A stretch of 64,000 nucleotides of DNA from Alistipes sp. (GCA_017398045.1 JAFQHI010000006.1:62001-126000); one strand, 5' to 3'. Positions 26,173 through 34,119 are shown, counted from the stretch's first letter. Numbers and translations: made by a program. The notes: a model not told the origin generated them from the sequence alone.

Positions 26173-27448
26173 GGGCTTCGACACGAATGCCCTCGTAGAG
26201 GATTACACCGTAGGCAACGACCAAGAGCTGGATATGCGCCTGGCGAAATACGACGTGCAGGGGTCGTTGGCACACATCCGTATGCTCGAATCGATTGGCC
26301 TTTTGACGGCCGAGGAGCTTCAGGTACTCGTTCGCGGGTTGGAGCAAATCGCCTGTGAGATTGAGGCGGGCGACTTTCGCATTGAACCCGAGTCGGAGGA
26401 TATCCACTCGCAGGTGGAACTGCTGCTGACCCGTCGTCTGGGCGATGTAGGCAAGAAGATTCACTCCGGACGCTCGCGCAACGACCAGGTGCTGGTCGAT
26501 TTGAAACTCTTCCTGCGCGAGGAGCTGAAGGAGATTGCCACCGAAATTCGCGCCCTCTTTGACCGCCTGCAGGAGCTTTCCGAGAAGCACAAGGAGGTCC
26601 TGATGCCGGGCTACACGCACTTGCAAATCGCCATGCCCTCGTCGTTTGGTCTCTGGTTCGGAGCCTATGCCGAGACGCTCGTCGATGATATGCGCCTGGT
26701 GGCTGCCGCCTACGACATCGCCAACCAGAATCCGCTCGGTTCGGCGGCCGGATATGGTTCGTCGTTCCCCCTGAACCGCACGATGACGACCCAACTGTTG
26801 GGCTTCGAGACGATGCACTACAACGTCGTGGCCGCCCAGATGAGCCGTGGCAAGAGCGAGCGTGCCGCCGCCAACGCCATTGCCGCCGTAGCGGCTACCG
26901 TAGGTCGTATGGCGATGGATTTGTGCCTCTTCATGAGCCAGAATTTCGGCTTCGTAAAGCTCCCCGACAGCCTCACGACCGGCTCGTCGATCATGCCCCA
27001 CAAGAAGAATCCCGATGTCTTCGAAATCATGCGCGGTCGCTGCAACCGTCTGCAGGCTGTGCCGAACGAGATGGCACTCATGCTGACCAACCTCCCCGTG
27101 GGTTACCACCGCGAGATGCAGCTCCTAAAAGATATCCTCTTCCCCGCCACCGAGGAGCTGAAACGCACGCTCCGCATGGCCGACTTTATGCTCTCGAACC
27201 TCTCGGTCAATGAGCATATCCTGGAGGACGAGAAGTACAACTACCTCTTCACCGTGGAGGATGTGAATCGCCTGGCGCTGGAGGGTGTTCCCTTCCGCGA
27301 GGCCTACCGCACGGTCGGTATGCAGGTGCAACGGGGCGAGTACCAACCCACGCGCGAGGTGCACCACACCCACGAAGGGTCGATCGGCAACCTCTGCACC
27401 GCTGAGATTCGCGAAAAGATGGAGCAGGTGATGCAGGATCTGAAATAA
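26150..27448 (+). CDS. argH: Argininosuccinate lyase
   Basis: ArgH splits argininosuccinate into arginine and fumarate. The 432-residue protein belongs to the fumarase/aspartase superfamily: SGRSRNDQV near residue 105, GYTHLQIAMPSSFG, and the signature GSSIMPHKKNPD carrying the catalytic serine. It starts inside the end of argE and is the last gene of the operon, followed by a strong hairpin. Confidence 0.96.
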   Translation: MATKLWDKGFDTNALVEDYTVGNDQELDMRLAKYDVQGSLAHIRMLESIGLLTAEELQVLVRGLEQIACEIEAGDFRIEPESEDIHSQVELLLTRRLGDVGKKIHSGRSRNDQVLVDLKLFLREELKEIATEIRALFDRLQELSEKHKEVLMPGYTHLQIAMPSSFGLWFGAYAETLVDDMRLVAAAYDIANQNPLGSAAGYGSSFPLNRTMTTQLLGFETMHYNVVAAQMSRGKSERAAANAIAAVAATVGRMAMDLCLFMSQNFGFVKLPDSLTTGSSIMPHKKNPDVFEIMRGRCNRLQAVPNEMALMLTNLPVGYHREMQLLKDILFPATEELKRTLRMADFMLSNLSVNEHILEDEKYNYLFTVEDVNRLALEGVPFREAYRTVGMQVQRGEYQPTREVHHTHEGSIGNLCTAEIREKMEQVMQDLK

Positions 27449-27504
27449 CAAACATAAGCCATGCAGCCTTTTGGTTGCCATTTGGCAACACATTTGAAAA
27501 CGAG

Positions 27505-27546
27505 GAAATCCACCTTCCAAGCAAACCTTGGAGGTGGATTTCTCGC
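27505..27546 (+). terminator. Terminator hairpin of the arginine operon
   Basis: GAAATCCACCTTCCAAG pairs with CTTGGAGGTGGATTTC (27505-27542) with a single bulge and a short loop, about 57 bases after argH. The following T tract is modest (TCGCTTTTC). Confidence 0.7.
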
Positions 27547-27729
27547 TTTTCATGGCCACCTAAAGGTGGCTACAAAAGGCTGAAAACGGAACGGTTAAGG
27601 TAAACTTTCCTTATAAATAAAAATATATAGACAATCCCTCCAAACCTCCCTTTGATAAGGGAGGCTTAGTCGCGCATTTTTCTGACACAAAAAGCAAGAT
27701 TACCGAGAACAACCTATTGATTATTTTCG

Positions 27730-27737
27730 TATATTTG
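27730..27737 (+). promoter_or_regulatory. Possible -7 box in front of the structured RNA
   Basis: TATATTTG fits TAnnTTTG. The nearest upstream TTG (27717-27719) is only 10 bases away, so the -33 match is poor. If used, transcription would start near 27744, just before the hairpin series. Confidence 0.4.
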
Positions 27738-27743
27738 TATTGA

Positions 27744-27978
27744 AATCAAAATTGTATGCCTATGAAACATTAGCGTAGCGTTATTACGCGCACTTTAGAC
27801 ATATTGAGAAAAGCGTTAGCTTTACTACTTGCATTCTGAAACTTAGGAACTTTCAAAATGTGGCAAGAGAAGTGAAGTTGATGCTCACGCGTATGCGTGG
27901 GCTTCACTTTGATATTTGTGCCACAGGTAGTCGAAGACCTCAACAGCAAATTGAAAAAGTTTAGTCCGCGCTTTTTTT
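27744..27978 (+). ncRNA. Candidate structured non-coding RNA
   Basis: The stretch folds into a dense series of stems. GCGTA/TACGC spans 27773-27789. AAAGC-GTTA-GCTTT spans 27810-27823. TGAAA/TTTCA spans 27837-27855. A long arm has GTGGCA (27860-27865) paired with TGCCAC (27919-27924), AAGTGAAG (27870-27877) with CTTCACTT (27902-27909), and CTCACGC-GTAT-GCGTGGG (27884-27901) at the tip. An alternative ATTTGT/GCAAAT (27914-27951) encloses AGGT/ACCT. ACGCGC near 27786 can pair with GCGC at 27968-27971, and seven Ts follow, as at an RNA 3' end. Size and shape recall 6S RNA, but identity is unproven. Confidence 0.5.
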
Positions 27979-28124
27979 GTGCTATCAACAAGACCGGACA
28001 AAAATAACAAAGGTTGATAGATATACAACCTAAACAAACTCTTTAATAACGTTTACAGAAAAGCAAAATAGCAACTGTTATATAAATTACCTTATTCACA
28101 ACACAACACTAACCGCCAACTATT

Positions 28125-28517
28125 ATGAAAAGAATTGCGCTAATTATTCTGTTTATTGCTACTACAACTTCTATTGTGTATGCTTTTGATCAATACTACG
28201 AGACAAAGCAAGTAGTTTGCCAAAATTGCGCTGGTAATGGCGCAATAATGACAGTATATGGAGCGATGTACTGCCCTCAATGCGGAGGATCTGGAGTGCA
28301 ATATATTCAAGTTCCAGTCCAGTCATACAACCCAACATTCGAAGGTTGCCACCGCATTTCGTTATATAACGAGGACGGTAAAAAATTAGGGACGGGATTA
28401 TACTACACAGGGACTGATAAAGTTAGGTACAATGGCTCATCTTACCAAGTAATTTCATCCGATAATAGACATTACAACAAAAAATTAAAAGGTTATGATG
28501 CCTACTTTAACTACTAA
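28125..28517 (+). CDS. Small exported protein with DnaJ-like zinc-finger repeats
   Basis: A 130-residue protein not recognised as a named family. It has a signal peptide (residues 1-20, ending VYA) and two CxxCxGxG motifs, CQNCAGNG (32-39) and CPQCGGSG (50-57), as in one zinc site of the DnaJ cysteine-rich domain; the J domain is absent. The C-terminal half is Tyr/Lys/Asn-rich. Codon use is AT-rich, unlike the GC-rich genes on both sides, which suggests a different origin. It stands alone, with a strong terminator 23 bases after its stop codon. Confidence 0.65.
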   Translation: MKRIALIILFIATTTSIVYAFDQYYETKQVVCQNCAGNGAIMTVYGAMYCPQCGGSGVQYIQVPVQSYNPTFEGCHRISLYNEDGKKLGTGLYYTGTDKVRYNGSSYQVISSDNRHYNKKLKGYDAYFNY

Positions 28518-28540
28518 GCGACTATAAATAAGATTTCAAA

Positions 28541-28568
28541 AGAGTCCCACGAGGGACTCTTTTTTTTG
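28541..28568 (+). terminator. Terminator of the small zinc-finger-like gene
   Basis: AGAGTCCC-ACGA-GGGACTCT (28541-28560) is a perfect 8-base stem with a 4-base loop followed by eight Ts: a textbook intrinsic terminator. Confidence 0.92.
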
Positions 28569-28582
28569 TTTGAACGGCGAGA

Positions 28583-28699
28583 AAGGGAGCTAAAGGGGAT
28601 TAAAGGATGCTAAAGGCGACTAAAGGAAACCCTTAAGTACCTTTAAGTACCCTTAAGAAACCTTAAGGAACTTTTGCTCTTTGCTCTTTCCTCTTTCCA
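28583..28699. repeat. Composite decamer plus pyrimidine/purine heptamer repeat, copy 1
   Basis: Ten-base periodic units (GCTAAAGGGG, ATTAAAGGAT and so on, then TACCTTTAAG, TACCCTTAAG, AAACCTTAAG) run into heptamers of the GCTCTTT/CCTCTTT type. Bases 28591-28675 match 45061-45145 with only two or three differences. It lies between two convergent terminators. Confidence 0.85.
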
Positions 28700-28703
28700 C
28701 TAA

Positions 28704-28742
28704 AAACAAGAGAGCGGGGTGCCTCACGGCGCTCCGCTCTCT
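28704..28742 (-). terminator. Terminator of the EF-G2 gene
   Basis: AGAGAGCGG (28709-28717) pairs with CCGCTCTCT (28734-28742). In the minus direction the stem is followed by TTGTTTTTAG. It lies 30 bases beyond the fusA2 stop codon. Confidence 0.8.
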
Positions 28743-28771
28743 CTCGCTTATAGTTGTAAATTGGTAAGGTC

Positions 28772-30928
28772 TTAATCTTCGTCCTCGTCGGTGTAAGCCT
28801 TCAGCAGCTTATCCTGTACATCGGCCGGAACCTGCTCATACGAAGCGAACTTCATCGAGTAGGTCGCCGAACCCGACGTGAGCGACGACAGAGTGGTCGA
28901 GTAGCGATACAACTCGGCCAGAGGCACCGTAGCACTCAGGCGGTCGAAGCCCTTATCCGACTCCATACCCAGAATCATGGCGCGGCGGTTCTGCAAATCC
29001 GACATCACCGAACCCATATACTCGCTCGGCACAAGCACCTCGACGTTATAAATCGGCTCCATGATCTTCGGGCCGGCGTTGCGGAAGGCCTCCTTGAAGG
29101 CGTTGCGGGCAGCCAGCTTGAACGAGATTTCATTCGAATCTACCGGGTGCATCTTACCGTCGTAAATCACAACGCGGATATCGCGGGCATACGAACCCGT
29201 CAGCGGGCCCTGGTCCATCTTCTCCATCACACCCTTCAGGATGGCAGGCATGAAGCGGGCGTCGATGGCACCACCTACGATGGCCGAGTAGAACTGGAGC
29301 TTACCACCCCATGCGAGGTCGTACTCCTCCTTGTTCTTGATGTTTACCACCAACTCACCCTTGCCACCGACCTTGTAGTTCTTCGGCTCGGGCATACCCT
29401 CGTAGTAAGGCTCAATAATCATGTGTACCTCACCGAACTGACCGGCACCACCCGACTGCTTCTTGTGGCGATAGTCGGCCTGGGCCACCTTCGTGATGGT
29501 CTCACGATAGGGAATCTTCGGGGCGATATAGTCGTAAGCAATCTTGTTCTCGGCCAAAATGCGCGAGCGCAGGATATTGAGGTGATGCTCACCCTGACCC
29601 TGGATGATGGTCTGCTTCAACTCCTTCGAGTAGTCCACCAGAATCGTCGGGTCCTCGTTCTTGGCATCGTTCAGGATCTTACCCAGCTTCTCCTCATCCG
29701 ACTGCTCCTTGCACTTGATGGCGGCACGGTAGCGCGGCTCGGGGAATACAATCGGCTCGATGGTCACGGGGGCGGCAGGAGCAGCCAGCGTATCGTTGGC
29801 CTTCGTACCCTTGAGCTTCACCGTGCAACCGATATCACCGGCCGACAGCTCGGTCACCTTCACGCGGTTCTTGCCGGCAACAGCGAAGAGCTGCGAAATC
29901 TTCTCCTTGTTCTGCGTGCGGGTGTTGATAACCTCGGCACCCTCCGTAATCTTACCACGGACTACGCGGAAGTAGGTAATCTCACCAATGTGCTGCTCGA
30001 CCTGGCTCTTGAAGACAAAGGCTACGGCAGGAGCGGTCTCGTCGGCAACGACCTCTGCACCCTCGGTCGAGAGGAATGCGGGAGCCTTCAGCGGACCCGG
30101 AGCCACGTTGATGATGAACTCCATCAAACGCTTCGTACCGATGTCACGCTTACCACTTGCACAGAAAATCGGCATCACCTCGCGGTTGGCCACACCAATC
30201 TTCAGACCGGCACGGATGTCGTCCTGCGTCAGCGTACCCTTGTCGAAGTAAAGCTCCATGAGGGCCTCGTCATGCTCGGCGGCCATCTCGACCAGCTCAC
30301 GGTTCAGCTCCATGGCCTTATCCATCTCCTCGGCCGGAATCTCCAGCTCCTCACGGTGGCCATCGTTGTCCTTGAAGCGGTACATCTTCATCAACAGCAC
30401 GTCGATGAAGGCGTTGAACTCCGTACCCTGATTAACGGGATACTGCACGATGACGGGCTTCACGCGCGAAGCGGCCTTAATCGACTCAAAGGCGGCCTCG
30501 AAGCTGGCCTTGTCGCTATCGAGCTGGTTGATAACACCAATCACGGGCTTGTTCAGCAGACGGGCATAACGTGCCTGAATCTCGCTACCTACCTCCCAGC
30601 CGTTGGCGGCATTGAAGCAGAAGACACCCACGTCACCCACCTTGAAAGCCGAGAAGAGGCTGCCGCAGAAGTCGTCCGAACCCGGGCAGTCGATGATGTT
30701 GAGCTTGCGCTCCATAAATTCGGTGAAAAGGATGGTCGAATAAATCGAGCGTTTGTATTCATGCTCGATATCCGTATTATCCGAGAGCGTGTTGTTCGTC
30801 TCGATACTACCCCTGCGGTCGATTACTTTACCTTCATAAGCCATCGCTTCGGCAAGGGTAGTTTTTCCCGAGCCGGGCGCACCAATCAGAACGATGTTCT
30901 TAATCTCTTTTGCTGAATAGTTTTTCAT
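28772..30928 (-). CDS. fusA2: Elongation factor G-like paralogue (EF-G2)
   Basis: I use the ATG at 30928 (MKNYSAKEIKNIVLIG, 718 residues); a longer frame from 31027 crosses AT-rich upstream DNA. The G domain has a P-loop GAPGSGKTT (16-24), but switch II is DCPGSDDF (80-87), with Ser84 where EF-G has its catalytic His, and NKxD is NQLD (134-137). Domains II-V are recognisable (GGAGQFGEVHMII). It fits the Bacteroides EF-G2 family, whose member in B. thetaiotaomicron is reported to support translation and gut colonisation without GTP hydrolysis. It is a lone gene. Confidence 0.92.
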   Translation of the reverse strand: MKNYSAKEIKNIVLIGAPGSGKTTLAEAMAYEGKVIDRRGSIETNNTLSDNTDIEHEYKRSIYSTILFTEFMERKLNIIDCPGSDDFCGSLFSAFKVGDVGVFCFNAANGWEVGSEIQARYARLLNKPVIGVINQLDSDKASFEAAFESIKAASRVKPVIVQYPVNQGTEFNAFIDVLLMKMYRFKDNDGHREELEIPAEEMDKAMELNRELVEMAAEHDEALMELYFDKGTLTQDDIRAGLKIGVANREVMPIFCASGKRDIGTKRLMEFIINVAPGPLKAPAFLSTEGAEVVADETAPAVAFVFKSQVEQHIGEITYFRVVRGKITEGAEVINTRTQNKEKISQLFAVAGKNRVKVTELSAGDIGCTVKLKGTKANDTLAAPAAPVTIEPIVFPEPRYRAAIKCKEQSDEEKLGKILNDAKNEDPTILVDYSKELKQTIIQGQGEHHLNILRSRILAENKIAYDYIAPKIPYRETITKVAQADYRHKKQSGGAGQFGEVHMIIEPYYEGMPEPKNYKVGGKGELVVNIKNKEEYDLAWGGKLQFYSAIVGGAIDARFMPAILKGVMEKMDQGPLTGSYARDIRVVIYDGKMHPVDSNEISFKLAARNAFKEAFRNAGPKIMEPIYNVEVLVPSEYMGSVMSDLQNRRAMILGMESDKGFDRLSATVPLAELYRYSTTLSSLTSGSATYSMKFASYEQVPADVQDKLLKAYTDEDED

Positions 30929-31005
30929 ATTGATTCGTTTTAAGGTTTTCGGTAAAAAAGTTTTACGGACTATAAAATTACAAAAAAATCGATAAAAGCA
31001 AGCCA

Positions 31006-31013
31006 CAAACGTA
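31006..31013 (-). promoter_or_regulatory. Possible -7 box of the EF-G2 promoter
   Basis: Read on the minus strand this is TACGTTTG, matching TAnnTTTG, about 80 bases before the fusA2 start. No TTTG is present at the right distance upstream. Confidence 0.4.
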
Positions 31014-31046
31014 AAAAATCGCCTCAAATGGGACGATTTTTTATAA

Positions 31047-31220
31047 AAGAGGAGAGAGGAAAGAGCGAAGAGGATAGAGAGGGAGAAGAGTTGAAAGAGC
31101 GAAGAGCGAAGAGGAAAGTTCCTTAAAGGTGCTTAAGGGTACTTAAAGGGACTTAAGGGAATTCTTTAGTCACCTTTAGTAACCTTTAGTAACCTTTAAT
31201 AACCTTTAGCTACCTTTACC
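31047..31220. repeat. Composite purine heptamer plus decamer repeat, copy 2 (inverted)
   Basis: GAGGAAA/GAGCGAA-like heptamers (31047-31118) lead into ten-base units such as TTCCTTAAAG, GTGCTTAAGG, GTACTTAAAG, then AGTAACCTTT units. Read on the minus strand it resembles the element at 28583-28699, so the two lie in inverted orientation on either side of fusA2. Confidence 0.8.
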
Positions 31221-31267
31221 ACCACCGTTTTTCATTTTAGGCGAGAAGATTTCGGGCTTCGTGAAGT

Positions 31268-31312
31268 AAGCCCCGGATGGGTAGTACTTAATGTACGTCC
31301 CATTCGGGGCTT
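31268..31312 (-). terminator. Long hairpin downstream of the M24 aminopeptidase gene
   Basis: AAGCCCCGGATGGG (31268-31281) pairs with CCCATTCGGGGCTT (31299-31312), 13 matches plus one wobble, with a 17-base loop. No clear T run follows in the minus direction, so it may be a stability or termination hairpin. Confidence 0.5.
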
Positions 31313-31350
31313 GCGAGGGAAGTGCGGAAGGTTCCGCATAAAATGGAAAA

Positions 31351-32745
31351 CTATCGTCCGATGACGGCTTCAAGTTCGGCTATCGTCACGGGGATTTTCT
31401 TCTCGCCACCAATCATGCGGTTGCCGGTTTCGGTGACGATGAGGTCATCCTCGATGCGGATGCCGCCGAAGTCGTAATAGTCGAGAAGGCGGTCGTAATC
31501 GACGATGCCCTTGTATTTACCCTCGGCCTTGCACTTTTCGATTAGGGCGGGGATGAAGTAGAGACCCGGCTCATCGGTGAGAATGGTTCCAGGCTCCAGA
31601 CGCCAGGTTGCGCGGTGGATGCAGGTGGCCGATTTGGCGGCACGGTCGGCAATCGACGAGAAGTCGAAGGAGCGTTCGCCCATCGCCTCGCAGTCATGTA
31701 CATCCATACCCAACCCGTGTCCCAGGCCGTGGGGCATCAGCATCGTCATGGCACCCGCCGCTACGGCATCCTCGGCCGTGCCGTGCAAGAGACCAATCGA
31801 AATCAGCCCCTCGGCCAGCGTGAGGTAGGAGGCACGATGCACCTCGGTGTACATCATGTGGGGAGCAACGAGGTTGGCCACATCGTCGTGCGCCTTCAAT
31901 ACTATATTATATATGTCGCGCTGCTTGTCGGTGAATTTACCGCTCACGGGGTAGGTGCGCGTATGGTCGGAGCAGTAGCCGCTCAAGGTCTCGCCACCAC
32001 CATCGACCAGGAGCAGACGACCCGCCTCCAGCACACCGTCGCAATTCAGGTTGTGGAGCGTCTCACCGTGCTGCGACACAATTGTCGGGAACGATACCCC
32101 CTGACCGTGTGCCTTTACGATGCCCTCCACGGCACCTGCAATCTCGCGCTCGATGACCCCCGGACGGCACATCTTCATCGCCAGCGTATGCATCGCATAG
32201 CCCAACTCGAAGGCCTTCTCCATCTCGACAATCTCCTCGTCGGACTTCTTCTCGCGCATCTCTGCCACGGCCATCATCAAATCGACCGACTTGTAGTCGT
32301 GCAGCTTGGCCGCATTGTAGCCCAAAAGTTCCATGAGCTGGAGTTTCGTCTCGCCACGATAGGGGGGCAGGTAGTGGATACGGCGACCCAGACGGATAGC
32401 CTCGGCAAGGTGGTCGAAGAGCCGAGCAAAGGGATAGGTCTTCTCGACACCCACCTCGGCACCCATTTCACGGAGCGTCGGCTGCGGACCGGTCCAGATG
32501 ATATCCTCGACCGTGAAGTCGTCGCCATAGAGCGCGGCTTCGCCCGTCTCGGCATCCATCAAACCCATCAGGGTCGGGGTATTGAGGCCGAAATAGTAGC
32601 GGAAGGTCGAATCCTGGCGGAAGTAGTAGGCATTGTTGGGGTAATTGTTGGGCGAGAAGGTGTTACCCGGCAAAAGAATCAATCCCGAGCCAATCTTCTC
32701 ACACAGCGTCTTGCGACGCGCAAGGTAGGTCGAAGGTGCAAACAT
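31351..32745 (-). CDS. Xaa-Pro aminopeptidase (M24 family)
   Basis: A metallopeptidase that removes N-terminal residues preceding proline, probably cytoplasmic as no signal peptide is visible. The 464-residue protein has the aminopeptidase-P N-terminal domain (residues 1-150) and a pita-bread catalytic domain with the metal ligands in LLVDGGGETLSGYCSDHTRT (two Asp), HGLGHGLGMDVHD (His), TDEPGLYF (Glu) and GGIRIEDDLIVTE (Glu). It is downstream of the U32 peptidase gene (53-base gap), and the two may share a transcript. Confidence 0.92.
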   Translation of the reverse strand: MFAPSTYLARRKTLCEKIGSGLILLPGNTFSPNNYPNNAYYFRQDSTFRYYFGLNTPTLMGLMDAETGEAALYGDDFTVEDIIWTGPQPTLREMGAEVGVEKTYPFARLFDHLAEAIRLGRRIHYLPPYRGETKLQLMELLGYNAAKLHDYKSVDLMMAVAEMREKKSDEEIVEMEKAFELGYAMHTLAMKMCRPGVIEREIAGAVEGIVKAHGQGVSFPTIVSQHGETLHNLNCDGVLEAGRLLLVDGGGETLSGYCSDHTRTYPVSGKFTDKQRDIYNIVLKAHDDVANLVAPHMMYTEVHRASYLTLAEGLISIGLLHGTAEDAVAAGAMTMLMPHGLGHGLGMDVHDCEAMGERSFDFSSIADRAAKSATCIHRATWRLEPGTILTDEPGLYFIPALIEKCKAEGKYKGIVDYDRLLDYYDFGGIRIEDDLIVTETGNRMIGGEKKIPVTIAELEAVIGR

Positions 32746-32798
32746 GACTATCGTGTTTTATGGTTAATCGTACAAAATGGTGTCGCTTTCGGCATGGC

Positions 32799-34046
32799 CT
32801 ACTCCTCGACAGGGACAAATTTATAGAGTTGGTCACCGCGGCGAATCAACTCCGAGGTGCGAATGGCGCAGAGCTGTCCCTGCTCCACGCGGCGCGTAAT
32901 CTCGCCATCGGGGCCGTGCAACTCCTCACACTTCTGCTCCACGACACCCGTCGTCGGGCCCAGGAAGAAAATCTCCTCCGCAACCTCCAGCGGGGCGGCC
33001 TCAACCAAGACTTCGGCCACCGAAATCTTCTTGTAGAAATTGACCACCTTGCCCACATAGACCTTGCGTCGTGTGGCTGCCGAGCCGTAATGTGCGCTAT
33101 GCTCGGCCACGGGACGACCGGCATAATAGCCCTCCCAGAATCCACGGTTGAAGACCGTCCGCAGCTGCTCCTTCAGTTCGGCAGCCGAGGCGGCATTGTA
33201 GCTCCCCTCCTCCAGCATCCGCAGGGCGCGGTCATAGCTCTCGACCACCCGTTTCACATACTCTGCACCGCGGGCGCGGCCCTCGATTTTCAGCACCTTG
33301 ACTCCGCTTTGGATGAAGCGGTCCAGAAAATCAATCGTGCAGAGGTCTTTGGGCGAGAGGACATAGCGGCCGTCGATATCGAGTTCGGCCCCCGTCTCCT
33401 TGTCGCGGACGGTATATTTTCTACGGCACAACTGGCGACAAGCACCCCGATTGGCCGAGCAGTTGGTTTCGTAGAGCGAAAGGTAGCACTTGCCCGAAAT
33501 CGACATACAGAGCGCGCCGTGGGCAAACATTTCGATTTCGACCAACTCCCCCTTCGGACCGCGAATATCGTTCTCCAGAATCTCGCGGTGAATCGCGGCC
33601 ACCTGCTCGAGCGTAAGCTCCCGTGCCAAAACCACCGTATCGGCCCACTGCGAGAAGAATTTCACCGCCTCGGAGTTCGAGATGTTGCTCTGGGTCGAGA
33701 TATGCACCTCCTGCCCGATGCGACGGGCGTAGAGGATGGCGGCCATATCGGTAGCAATGATGGCATCGACCCCCTCGCGACGGGCGCGGTCGATGACCTC
33801 CTGCATCGTGCGCAGTTCATCTTCATAGACCACCGTATTGACCGTCAGGTAGGCCTTCACACCGGCCGCATGGGCCGTTTGGACAATCCGGGTGAGGTCA
33901 TCGAGCGTAAAGTTGGCGGCCGAGGCCGAACGCATATTGAGTTTTCCGACCCCGAAATAGACCGAGTCGGCACCCGCCTTGATGGCGGCTGCAAGCGATT
34001 CATACGACCCCACGGGGGCCATCAGTTCAATGTCGCTACGCTTCAT
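32799..34046 (-). CDS. Peptidase U32 family protein
   Basis: The 415-residue protein starts MKRSDIELMAPVGSYESL and contains the U32 signature with a cysteine cluster, GKCYLSLYETNCSANRGACR followed by QLCRRKY, likely holding an iron-sulfur cluster. Characterised relatives (TrhP/YegQ, RlhA) hydroxylate tRNA or rRNA using prephenate-derived chemistry, and others were described as collagenases, so an RNA-modification role is more likely than proteolysis. The exact target is not evident. It lies downstream of the polyprenyl synthase gene, separated by an AT-rich heptamer array. Confidence 0.85.
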   Translation of the reverse strand: MKRSDIELMAPVGSYESLAAAIKAGADSVYFGVGKLNMRSASAANFTLDDLTRIVQTAHAAGVKAYLTVNTVVYEDELRTMQEVIDRARREGVDAIIATDMAAILYARRIGQEVHISTQSNISNSEAVKFFSQWADTVVLARELTLEQVAAIHREILENDIRGPKGELVEIEMFAHGALCMSISGKCYLSLYETNCSANRGACRQLCRRKYTVRDKETGAELDIDGRYVLSPKDLCTIDFLDRFIQSGVKVLKIEGRARGAEYVKRVVESYDRALRMLEEGSYNAASAAELKEQLRTVFNRGFWEGYYAGRPVAEHSAHYGSAATRRKVYVGKVVNFYKKISVAEVLVEAAPLEVAEEIFFLGPTTGVVEQKCEELHGPDGEITRRVEQGQLCAIRTSELIRRGDQLYKFVPVEE

Positions 34047-34076
34047 CGAAAATTCGTTATAACGAGTTTTAGTCGT

Positions 34077-34117
34077 AATTCTAATTCTAAATTTTGAATT
34101 CTAAATTCTAAATTCGC
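34077..34117 (-). repeat. AT-rich heptamer array after the polyprenyl synthase gene
   Basis: Six units on the plus strand (AATTCT, AATTCTA, AATTTTG, AATTCTA, AATTCTA, AATTCGC), the first one base short. It begins two bases after the stop codon of the gene ending at 34120. Read in the sense of that gene the units are TAGAATT/CAAAATT, the same orientation as the array after leuS. Confidence 0.8.
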
Positions 34118-34119
34118 CT

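Larger units (their letters stand above)
27449..28124. other. AT-rich spacer after the arginine operon
   Basis: 676 bases without a convincing protein gene and clearly more AT-rich than the neighbours. It holds the argH terminator hairpin, a possible promoter box at 27730, a run of nested hairpins (27773-27972) interpreted as a structured RNA, and two overlapping inverted repeats: CTATCAAC (27982-27989) with GTTGATAG (28013-28020), and AGGTTG/CAACCT at 28011-28031. Confidence 0.6.
30929..31350. other. Spacer between the M24 aminopeptidase and EF-G2 genes
   Basis: 422 bases without a gene. From the fusA2 side it holds the fusA2 leader with a possible -7 box, a composite heptamer/decamer repeat (31047-31220), and two hairpins behind the aminopeptidase gene (31268-31312 and the palindrome GCGGAAGGTTCCGC at 31324-31337). 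Confidence 0.6.

Noticed and set aside
27770-27991. 73-codon minus-strand frame in the AT-rich island
   Set aside because: It starts with TTG, covers the hairpin series exactly and shows no domain; better explained as the reverse complement of a structured RNA.
28583-28699. Periodic repeats considered as a CRISPR array
   Set aside because: Units are 7 or 10 bases in direct tandem with no spacers, and no cas genes are present.
28772-30928. EF-G2 considered as a tetracycline-resistance (TetM/TetQ-type) protection protein
   Set aside because: It lacks the typical ribosome-protection G-domain sequence (switch II His) and matches EF-G domain order; the Bacteroidota EF-G2 family explains it better.
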